NCBI GenBank assembly: GCA_907164885.2
Contig: OU015493.1
Coordinates: 50,073,390 to 50,137,389 of the forward strand
Length of the DNA: 64,000 nucleotides
DNA from: Dolomedes plantarius
Lineage: Eukaryota; Arthropoda; Arachnida; Araneae; Dolomedidae
Reading direction: 5' to 3'
Shown here: piece after piece, positions 12,943-22,593 of the stretch
How the letters are laid out: each line of letters starts with the position of its first letter
Position numbering within the stretch: the first letter of the stretch is position 1
Translations under genes and position numbers: made by a program
The notes under the pieces: generated by a model
Database searches by the model: none
What the model saw: the letters and a program-made list of their open reading frames with translations, nothing else
What the model was told of the DNA's origin: nothing

Positions 12943-13847
12943 CACACAACTGGCGTTTATCTTTTACAATATTTTTTATGTATCATTTATGTTAAAGTAT
13001 GCAAATCACCGGAAAGCATTTTGAAGCAAAATAAAATTTAACTAATTCACCTGCTTTTATTTAATCGACATTAGATTCACTAAGCGACCTAATTTTATCC
13101 CTTTTCGTCGAAAAAAAAGAACTACCTAATTTCTCCAGAGTTACAATTCTGTAACTTGACGAATGCGAGAGTTAACGCGTTAAAGCCCCCTGTAATCTGA
13201 TTAATCATCCTCGTAACGTGGTGATAAAAATTCATCCCAACAACTGTTTAAACAGATTAAAAACTTCACTGCTTTCAATATAAATAAAACTGGATAACTT
13301 TTAAAAATCTTTTATAACGCATGTTAGCTCTCTTGTTCGGCGCCGAAAAAATCCTGATGCGACAAAACCCATCTGTTTACGCAGCTCCTCTTTTACAAGT
13401 TTGCAAACAAAAGGCCCAGATAAAAGGGTAGTTATTCTCTCTCTTCCAGAATATAATAGATTTGATTTTAACGAGCTCTTTATCTCAAAAACAATTGACT
13501 TCCTTCTGCTGCGGTAGGGATCTGTAGTGAGGGAACCTTTTAAGCTGTCAGGGGCGAAAGAAATCTGCAGCTTTCAAAGCGGATGCAGTTAGAAAATTCC
13601 GGTATTTTGTTGTCATTAGTTGTGTAGCGAGCAAATTTGGATAAAAATGAGATTTTGGAGTGTTAGGACACGCTGTAAATTGGGGGAAAAAATCTATCGC
13701 AACAGAAAGCGGAAAATAAAAGGAGAAACATAGTTTTGGCTGCCAAAGATGAATTTGTACGGAAGGTGTGGGAGTTCCGGGTAATGGAGCAATATTTACA
13801 CTTTGTGGAAGCAACACATGCAGTTCAAAGAGTTTAGGTTGGAACAT
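12943..13847. other. Unannotated DNA
   Basis: There is no supported gene. A minus-strand frame over 13548-13847 has no recognisable motif and I treat it as chance. Confidence 0.4.
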
Positions 13848-13855
13848 CAGTTAAC

Positions 13856-14674
13856 TAGGGATGCGACATAGATGTCGATGTTTTCAAAACATCGATGTTT
13901 CGATAAAAAACATCGATGTTCTAAACATCGATTTATTGAAGCCGATTATTTTTTTAACATAGATGTTTTGTGCTCAATGTTTTACGTTGTTCGATGATTG
14001 TTTTTTAATGAAAAAGCACCATTATAAAAAAATTAACCACCTAGCATAATTTTCACACTCAGTAAATGTCAACTCAAAAATTCTTTTAAATGATTTTGCC
14101 GTATTCTCTATTGATATGAAACCAATTATTTTGTCTTGTGTTACAGTCATGAAATTCAAAATTTTATATTATTTTATTTTATTTTATTTTACAAAATTAT
14201 TTAAGCCTCCTGGAAGTAAATTATTCCGCAACTTGTAAATTAATGACTTGATATTTACATTAATTTTTCACATTAAACAAATTTAAATTAGAAAACATTG
14301 CGGATTTTTTCTTAAGGCTTTGGTCCTATTAATTGTTTTTATAGTAATAATTTCTTCCTCAATTTTCTGGTAAAAGTAATAAAATGTATGATGGAAATTA
14401 TGTGACATGTGCTGTCTCGAGCAACCAAGTTTTGGTCATTTGTGTCAACCCAATCAAAGAGTAAAATTAAATCACCCCCCCCCCCCACACGACCAACTGA
14501 AGTAACGTTAATGTTAGAGATTACTAAACCGGTTTTAAAAAAATGGATGTTCAAAATCATCAATGTTTAAAAATATCGATAGTTTTTCGGTGATGTTTTA
14601 TTAGCATCGATGTTTTAATATTGATTTTCGATGTTTCAAAACATCGATGTTTTGTTGTCGATGTCGCATCCCTA
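13856..14674. mobile_element. hAT-type MITE, 819 bp, with perfect 8-bp target duplication
   Basis: The termini are inverted: TAGGGATGCGACATAGATG on the left and the same sequence with GACATCGA on the right strand. The 8-bp duplication CAGTTAAC flanks it exactly (13848-13855 and 14675-14682), the hallmark of hAT insertion. No transposase is encoded. Both subterminal regions carry repeated palindromes of the form AACATCGATGTT, at least five copies or near copies, which could be transposase binding sites. A C-run lies inside near 14476. The intact target duplication suggests a fairly recent insertion. Confidence 0.85.
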
Positions 14675-14682
14675 CAGTTAAC

Positions 14683-16780
14683 GTCGAAGATATTAAATCT
14701 CAGGGCTATAAAAAAAGAAATTTTCTCTCGAATAATTTTCAATTCACATGTAAGCGAATGAATAGTTTTTATTCTATTTCGGGCATCTTTGAAAACAATG
14801 CGAATGTTTTCAAAAATCTTTTTCCATATATTTTTTTAGAAAATAATTTTGGTTTTGTAGCTATAGACATCTACAATTTAATAAGGTGGTTTCATACAAC
14901 GGCAATGCTTCAACCACGTGGAAAACCAAGGACAGAAAATGGATTCTACTCGTATGCGATTTTTAGTGAAATTCTAGTATGCAATTCTATTTATATGATT
15001 TTTCTAATCTATGCATTTAACAGCAAACACTAATATATACGTTTAACAATATGCTCTTGGTTTTTCACGTGTTGAGTTGTTACATTTGCCTTTCAATTTA
15101 ATACCTATCAACATAGACAGTAACTTTTCGTGAGGTTCCAAAGAGGGTCTGAAATGCACTTTACCCTCGGTATGAGTATAGGAAATAACTGTTGCTTTTC
15201 ACGCATGGTCCAAAGATATGATTTTATTTGTGGGGAAAAATAAAGTTAAGTTAATAAATCTATTAATTAAGTAATTAATTAAAGAAGTTAAAATAATAAA
15301 ATAGAATTGTTAAAATTAGATAAGTATAGTCAATGTAAATAAAATTAAAATTCTCAAAAATCAAATACGAGCCACTTAGGTTCACGGGCAGTGAAAATTA
15401 AAAACGCTGAGATCAAACCCAGAATGGGAATGAGCTATCAAGCTACCCGTACATTGATAGCGGGCCGAAAGAGGAAGCAAGATGGCGAAATTGAGTGACA
15501 GAGGTTGGAACTGATTAATTCCCTGTAACAATAAAATAAGGAAAAATTCAAAATCATAAAAACTAGGCGATCTTTATTTGCATAATTACCTATCATCCCA
15601 TGAATAAAAAAAATATAAAGTTACGCTATTTCCTTGTTATTCTGAATTTGAGTATGAAAAAAGGGCAAATGACCTCAAAGAAACACCTCAATTTTGCGGT
15701 GGTACCTAATTTGTATTGGCACCACTTTATATGGTCGAATGATGTGTCCGTCGAATTCTCCGAATATGTGATTGGTGCCCTGGAGATCACCATTTAAATA
15801 CATTCTTTTGACGGAACTCCATGTCCCCTTAATGGATTATGTATAGGCTCCTGTTACCAGGTCCTTAAATGTCATACTGTGATTGAACGTAAAATGTACT
15901 ATGCCCTCGTGCGAGAGATAATTTCAGGATGACCAACAGTCTGACTCAGTCGTGGTACCTGGATAAATCCTTTTTCGGATAACATTCCCCACTACATCTC
16001 CTGTTCACTAACACATTTTTTTCTACCACCAAATATCAATTTGCCACCCACAAGCTTACCTATATTTTATTTTCATTACCCGAACTTCATTAATTTCTGC
16101 TAGTTTGTCCACTCTCTCAATCTTTCCACTAAAATTCGAATATCCATTCTAAACAAACTTTTTTACATAAAAGATAACCCCCATTCAGAATATATTCCAG
16201 TTGAACATCATCTGATTTGAAACAACCAGATCATTCCTAATACTTTCGCTCATCATTCGATTTATTCACATGTACGTTAGTTTTAAGGATACTTATCTGT
16301 TAGCCGAGCGCCACGCAAACACGCAAAATATGCGCTCGTCCGCCAAGGATTGCAACTTTTACCGCGGACTGCGCCAAACATCGTGACTCGTCATTTCCGC
16401 TTTTATTTTTACAAGGCGAAACGTCGCAACGTCACTGGCTAAGTCAGTTTTCGTCTACTTATAGATCACGTGATTATCGGGTGGCAGAAAACAGAAGCTA
16501 TTTCTATGCGTTTGCATGTGTTTTTCGACGATACCTTCATTTTGAGTTAAATAATTTAAGTTTATTTATAAAATTCCTCATATTAGTTGTATGTAACAGG
16601 TATATTAACACATTTTTCTCCATATTTCGCAAGGTTTAAGAGAATATAATCATTCTTTCATTGAGAATGATTATTATTATGTTGAGATATGTATAGATAT
16701 CAGGATAAGTTACTTCAGGCCAGCGTCTTGTATCGTAACTCCAGTCTTCCTCTGTCAATAAAAACGGGTCATATACTGAA
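14683..16780. other. Unannotated DNA before the Helitron end
   Basis: I see no convincing gene. A plus-strand frame over 14647-15033 overlaps the end of the MITE and has no recognisable motif. The stretch 16290-16440 is GC- and CpG-richer than its surroundings. The host base at 16780 is the T (minus strand) expected beside a Helitron CTAG end. Confidence 0.4.
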
Positions 16781-16812
16781 CTAGCTGAAGTACCCGGCGT
16801 TGCCCAGGATTT
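16781..16812 (-). terminator. Helitron 3' terminus with hairpin
   Basis: On the minus strand a GC-rich hairpin is followed at a short distance by the terminal CTAG. In Helitrons this structure marks the end of rolling-circle transfer. The same arrangement occurs on the plus strand at 42255-42283. Confidence 0.85.
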
Positions 16813-17030
16813 TAAGTATGTATGTTATCAAAATCAATTTAAAAACTAAACACAGTATAAATAACATAGAAAAAAAAGCACATGAAATGTTACACTCATC
16901 TCAGAATTTTGGTAGATTCAGCATTTCATCATTGTTCGACTAAAAGCTGAAAAGTAAAAATGTCAAAATATTGTCAATTTTGTTAATCTCAATTTTGTCA
17001 AAATAATCTCAATTTTGTTACAGCATACCT

Positions 17031-19123
17031 TACTAATAAATTAATTCATACAGTACAACACTTCAATAGCATGCAATTTCATACAGTATACTTAAAAATA
17101 AAAAAATTTCAAAATTACCATCATTACATGAATGCAAACCACTAAATACATTAGTTATACTCCTTTCGCTAACAACATAACATGTATATTTTATCTTTAT
17201 ATATTTACATTTAGCCATTTACTAAGTATTTTATAATTTCAATGTATTTCATAAGTTAACTAAGGTCTGCAGTACAGTTTGTTGTACCAGATTAAATACG
17301 TTTTATGTATATATTTACACTTTACTAATAAATTATTTTTACACTTAGCTAAATAAGATACAATTTTAATATGCTATTATCACAATACATTTTGCAGTAT
17401 ACAATTTACCCTTATTATTCGATACATTACAGTTCAATACAGCACACCTTACTAATAAATTAATTCATACAGTACAACACTTCAATAGCATGCAATTTCA
17501 TACAGTATACTTAAAAATTAAAAAATTACCATCATTACATGAATGCAAACCACTAAATACATTAGTTATACTCTTTTCGCTAACAACATAACATGTATAT
17601 TTTATCTTTATATTTTTACATTTAGCCATTTACCAAGTATTTTATGATTTCAATGCATTTCATAAGTTAACTAATGCCTGCAGTTGCAGTACAGTTTGTT
17701 GTACCAGATTCAATACGTTTTATGTATATATTTACACTTTACTAATAAATTATTTTTACACTTAGCTAAATAAGATACAATTTTAATATGCTATTTTCAC
17801 AATACATTTTGCAGTATACAATTTACCCTTATTATTCGATACATTACAGTTCAATACAGCACACCTTACTAATAAATTAATTCATACAGTACAACACTTC
17901 AATAGCATGCAATTTCATACAGTATACTTAAAAATTCAAAAAATTCAAAATTACCATCATTACATGAATGCAAACCACTAAATACATTAGTTATACTCCT
18001 TTCGCTAACAACATAACATGTATATTTTTTCTTTATATTTTTACATTTAGCCATTTACCAAGTATTTTATAATTGCAATGCATTTCATAAGTTAACTAAT
18101 GCCTGCAGTACAGTTTGTTGTACCAGATTCAGTACGTTTTATGTATATATTTACACTTTACTAATAAATTATTTTTACACTTAGCTAAATAAGATACAAT
18201 TTTAATATGCTATTTTCACAATACATTTTGCAGTATACAATTTACCCTTATTATTCGATACATTACAGTTCAATACAGCACACCTTACTAATAAATTAAT
18301 TCATACAGTACAACACTTCAATAGCATACAATTTCATACAGTATACTTAAAAATTCAAAAAATTCAAAATTACCATCATTACATGAATGCAAACCACTAA
18401 ATACATTAGTTATACTCCTTTCGCTAACAACATAACATGTATATTTTATCTTTATATTTTTACATTTAGCCATTTACCAAGTATTTTATAATTGCAATGC
18501 ATTTCATAAGTTAACTAATGCCTGCAGTACAGTTTGTTGTACCAGATTCAGTACGTTTTATGTATATATTTACACTTTACTAATAAATTATTTTTACACT
18601 TAGCTAAATAAGATACAATTTTAATATGCTATTTTCACAATACATTTTGCAGTATACAATTTACCCTTATTATTCGATACATTACAGTTCAATACAGCAC
18701 ACCTTACTAATAAATTAATTCATACAGTACAACACTTCAATAGCATGCAATTTCATACAGTATACTTAAAAATTCAAAAAATTCAAAATTACCATCATTA
18801 CATGAATGCAAACCACTAAATACATTAGTTATACTCCTTTCGCTAACAACATAACATGTATATTTTATCTTTATATTTTTACATTTAGCCATTTACCAAG
18901 TATTTTATAATTGCAATGCATTTCATAAGTTAACTAATGCCTGCAGTACAGTTTGTTGTACCAGATTCAGTACGTTTTATGTATATATTTACACTTTACT
19001 AATAAATTATTTTTACACTTAGCAAAATAAGATACAATTTTAATATGCTATTTTCACAATACATTTTGCAGTATACAATTTACTCTTATTATTCGATACA
19101 TTACAGTTCAATACAGCACACCT
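17031..19123. repeat. 419-bp satellite, five tandem copies, inside the Helitron
   Basis: The landmark TACTAATAAATTAATTCATA recurs at 17031, 17450, 17867, 18286, 18705 and 19124, giving spacings of 419, 417, 419, 419 and 419. A second landmark (CGCTAACAACATAACATGTA) recurs in step. Copies differ by only a few percent, mostly in a short indel near the middle, so they were amplified recently or are homogenised. The unit is very AT-rich and has no open frame. It lies between the helicase stop and the 3' terminus of the Helitron. Confidence 0.95.
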
Positions 19124-19560
19124 TACTAATAAATTAATTCATACAGTACAACACTTCAATAGTACGCAATTTCATACAGTACACTTTACTAATAAATTAA
19201 TTTTACACTTTGCTAACTAAAATTATTATTCAATACAATACAGTTATTCAATACAGTACACTTTACTAATAAATTAATTCATACGGTACAACATTTCAAT
19301 AGTATGCGGTTTTGTACGGTACACCCTACTAATAGCTTAAATTTACACTTTGCTAACTAAAATACAGTTCTAACATACTATTTTCACTTTACATTGTGCA
19401 ATATACAATTAACCATTGTTATTCAATGCAATACAGTTATTCAGTACAGTGCATTTTACTAATGAATTATTTCGTACACTACACCTTACTAATAAATTAG
19501 TTTTACACTTTGCTAACTAAGAAACAATTATAATATGCTATTTCACATTACATTGTCTCC
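19124..19560. repeat. Diverged short-period relatives of the 419-bp satellite
   Basis: The motif (T)TACTAATAAATTA recurs at about 60-130 bp spacing (near 19124, 19185, 19262, 19325, 19454, 19486) with TACAGTACAC-like sequence between. These look like older, shorter units from which the 419-bp unit could have been assembled. Confidence 0.75.
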
Positions 19561-19761
19561 TACAATTCATCTATCGTAACAACTGAGTTTTTGTATTTTT
19601 TACCATTAAATAAAAATTTTTTTTCAAGCTGCTTTTGAGTACAATACAATAAATTAAAACATATTTCTAAACAATTTATAAAGCATAGCTGATTACATTT
19701 AAAGAAAAAAAAAGGTAAATTTAAAAAATATTATACGCATTATCCCTTTTTTTTTTAGTTT

Positions 19762-22593
19762 TCATTTTAGAACTTCCTTGTATACAACATTGGTAGTTTT
19801 ACCTTCAGGTGTTAATATTTCCAGGCTGCTTGGTGAACTGACTCTGGAACAGGCCACATAAAACTGGCCATGTGAAAAGCATTCCTCCCTCAAGTAAATC
19901 CCTGCCATCTTCAGCGATTGTCCTTGGGACTTGTTGATAGTCATACCAAAGCAAACCTTGATGGGGAACTGCAGTCTCTTAAACTCAAAGGGATAATCTG
20001 ATGGAATAAGTGGTATTCGGGGTATTAAAACTGATTCTCCCTGAGCACAGCCGGTGAACACTGTAGCCTCAATGACGTTCCTTTGAAGGGCTGTTATTTG
20101 CAGCCTGGTACCATTGCAGAGTTTTGGAGGGTTGAGGTTGCGCAGTAACATAACTGGAGCCCCCACTTTGAGATGAAACATATGGGTTGTGAGGCCAGGA
20201 GGGTTAAGCGTATTGAGAAACTCCACAGGATAATGGACTGCATCCTCCATGTGCAAGACTGAGTCAACAGACTTGTATGTCATTTCTGCACCTTCAAAAC
20301 TCTTCAGTAGACTCTCATTAATGTTATCAGCACTATCATTCTTTGGAGTCAAAATAGCACGTTCGCTTAACCAGTCCATGGACTTCTCCTTGATATTGGC
20401 AATATCAGGATATATCCTGGCTGTTAGGGCTGCTAGGGTTGTCACAACTGAGCCAAGACCTGCAGGGATGGTAATTTTCCCTTCAGACTCTGGATATTCT
20501 CCATCTCCTATTTTCAGTAATAGTTCAGAGAATTGGCCAGCAGAGACATCACCCATCAAGTGCACTCTCATGTTCTTCCTGAGAGATAACTTTGTGATGA
20601 AGGGCCACAGAAATGAAGCTTTGATGCATGCTTTAACCTGGTCTGCCCTAGTTCCCCTTGGCACTACTGGCAGAGTCTGGCGGAAATCCCCAGCCAACAA
20701 CAAAGTGACTCCCCCCATCAATCCATCATTGTCTCGGATATCCTTAAGAGTTCTGCTAAGTGCCTCAAAAGCCCCCTTGTGTGCCATGGTGCTCTCATCC
20801 CAGACAATGAGCTTGCAGTCCCGCAACACTTGTGCCATATCACTTTGCTTAGAAATGTTACACATGGGAATTTCGCTATGGATGAGATTGAAGGGCAGTT
20901 TGAAGGTAGCGTGGGCTGTCTTACCCCCTTCCAACAATGTAGCAGCAATGCCAGAGGATGCAACAGCTAAGGCAATGCCACAATCACTCCTTACCTTTGC
21001 AAGAAGCAAGTTGAGGAGGAAAGTCTTTCCAGTACCACCTGGAGCATCTAGGAAAAAGACATGGCCAACACTTGACTGAATGCTGGCAAGAACTTGACGA
21101 TAGACAGAGAGCTGATCAATTGTTAGTAAACTCTCTTTATTCGAAACCACTTGTACCAAAGCATTCTTGTCATAGCTGGTCTCCCTCATATAGTCCCTGT
21201 TCCCCAAGATATCACCAGATCTTTTTGGTCTAGGAAGAGAGTACTGTGTCAAATCTTGTCCTCCCAGAGACAATACTGCATCTTCAATCAGCACCAAGTA
21301 TCTGTTGTATACTTCATCCATAACATGCTGTACATTTCCTTGTAACTGTCTTTCTACTTGGCGTGTTATGTCCTCTGAAAGACTGTCCTTGTACTTCTCC
21401 CAAAGACTCAGGGGATCTGAGAGCTCACAATGGAGCAGCATCACCGTGAAAAGCTCCCGCATCTTGAAAGAAGAATCACACAGGGCAGCTTCTTCCAAGG
21501 TAGAGTCCCACTGCTTGTCATCATCTAACAAACCGCGTCCTATGCATGCAGACTGGAATGTAGGATGGAGGACACCATTGACAGTCTTCAAATCTGAGAA
21601 GCATGTCGGGCCACGAACCTCATGTAACAACAGGCGAAGATGATAGCACTCAACATTTTTAGGATGAATGGCATAAACCCTTCCCAATGCAGAGTCTTTC
21701 TTCACTCCTGGCCAACCATCAACATCTTTACCTCGCTTCCTTCTTGTGAACTTATTATTTCTAAACAGAAAATAAGAAGGAACCTCACAATAAAGAAGGG
21801 ATTTTGCAAAGTCATCAATTTTGCATAGTTCGAAGAAAGCTAAGAGTGTTGTCTGAGGAGGGTTTTTGAGCTTCTCAGTCAGATTCTTAGAAGTAAAGTA
21901 CATACGCTGACCATTCTCGAGATGAACAGCCAGGTGAAGAACTGCGGGGTACCTTTCATGAATTGGGAATGCCAAGATCCTCCAAACTGCCTCAGAGCTG
22001 CTGAGGTACCGGCCACTCTCGTAGACCTTCACCTCATCCTCCTCATTCTCTAGACCAAAAGCTGCCTGGTCACTGCCCTTGTTAATGTACTTGCAAATGT
22101 ATTTTATTGATTTCACAGAGTTACAATACTCTACATTGATGTGAGCATTGAAAGTACGTGACAGTACAGGATTATAAGGTACAACCCAGCTGTTGTCCAA
22201 CTGCATTCCCTTGCATTTTACAGTGAACCCACCATCTTTTGGAGATCGCCTTCGGTATAGTGGATACCCATCATTACCAGTCTGGGTGTCACTTAGAAGT
22301 GGACGGGGGTACCTTTTACTGCAGCTGCCACCTTTCATGCAAGGAGAATTGCACTTCAGGCTGCCACAAGGCCCATGAATCATGTTGGCCTTGACAATGT
22401 CATAGAGAAGGGGGTCTTGCTGAGGATTAGGTATTTCGGCACAGATGACATTATCAGTCATGTCAGGGGATATGCGTTGCTCTAGCCACAGCAAGATGTG
22501 AACATGAGGCAAACCCCGCTTTTGCCACTCCACAGAAAACATGAAGCAACGTACAGCTCCAAACAGACTGCCCTTGGTCAAGACATTCATCAT
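19762..22593 (-). CDS. Helitron Rep (HUH) C-terminal part plus PIF1-type helicase
   Basis: This is the second half of the Helitron RepHel protein, which nicks, unwinds and transfers the element by a rolling-circle-like route. The 943-residue frame opens inside the Rep domain. The metal-binding HUH motif is HVH at residues 30-32 (KRGLPHVHILLWL), and the paired catalytic tyrosines are Y165 and Y169 in KYICKYINKG. The PIF1/RecD-like helicase fills the C-terminal half: Walker A DAPGGTGKT near residue 520, Walker B IVWDEST, then GDFRQTLPVV, and the C-terminal NKSQGQSL and YVACSRV motifs. The helicase end is intact. The first ATG is not a true start. The frame is fused to the upstream one except for a single extra base in an A-run (see 22463-24685). 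Sequence is well conserved, with no other stop. Confidence 0.9.
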   Translation of the reverse strand: MMNVLTKGSLFGAVRCFMFSVEWQKRGLPHVHILLWLEQRISPDMTDNVICAEIPNPQQDPLLYDIVKANMIHGPCGSLKCNSPCMKGGSCSKRYPRPLLSDTQTGNDGYPLYRRRSPKDGGFTVKCKGMQLDNSWVVPYNPVLSRTFNAHINVEYCNSVKSIKYICKYINKGSDQAAFGLENEEDEVKVYESGRYLSSSEAVWRILAFPIHERYPAVLHLAVHLENGQRMYFTSKNLTEKLKNPPQTTLLAFFELCKIDDFAKSLLYCEVPSYFLFRNNKFTRRKRGKDVDGWPGVKKDSALGRVYAIHPKNVECYHLRLLLHEVRGPTCFSDLKTVNGVLHPTFQSACIGRGLLDDDKQWDSTLEEAALCDSSFKMRELFTVMLLHCELSDPLSLWEKYKDSLSEDITRQVERQLQGNVQHVMDEVYNRYLVLIEDAVLSLGGQDLTQYSLPRPKRSGDILGNRDYMRETSYDKNALVQVVSNKESLLTIDQLSVYRQVLASIQSSVGHVFFLDAPGGTGKTFLLNLLLAKVRSDCGIALAVASSGIAATLLEGGKTAHATFKLPFNLIHSEIPMCNISKQSDMAQVLRDCKLIVWDESTMAHKGAFEALSRTLKDIRDNDGLMGGVTLLLAGDFRQTLPVVPRGTRADQVKACIKASFLWPFITKLSLRKNMRVHLMGDVSAGQFSELLLKIGDGEYPESEGKITIPAGLGSVVTTLAALTARIYPDIANIKEKSMDWLSERAILTPKNDSADNINESLLKSFEGAEMTYKSVDSVLHMEDAVHYPVEFLNTLNPPGLTTHMFHLKVGAPVMLLRNLNPPKLCNGTRLQITALQRNVIEATVFTGCAQGESVLIPRIPLIPSDYPFEFKRLQFPIKVCFGMTINKSQGQSLKMAGIYLREECFSHGQFYVACSRVSSPSSLEILTPEGKTTNVVYKEVLK

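Noticed and set aside
13548..13847. Minus-strand frame of 99 codons ending at the MITE target site
   Set aside because: Low-complexity aromatic and Pro content with no motif; chance openness is likely.
14647..15033. Plus-strand frame of 128 codons
   Set aside because: It starts inside the hAT MITE end and has no recognisable motif or coding-like composition.
17031..19123. CRISPR-like array
   Set aside because: Repeats are directly adjacent 419-bp units with no unique spacers, and the window is eukaryotic; this is a satellite.
20249..21079. Long plus-strand open frame of 276 codons
   Set aside because: It is antisense to the PIF1 helicase domain; the minus-strand frame has clear motifs and this one has none.
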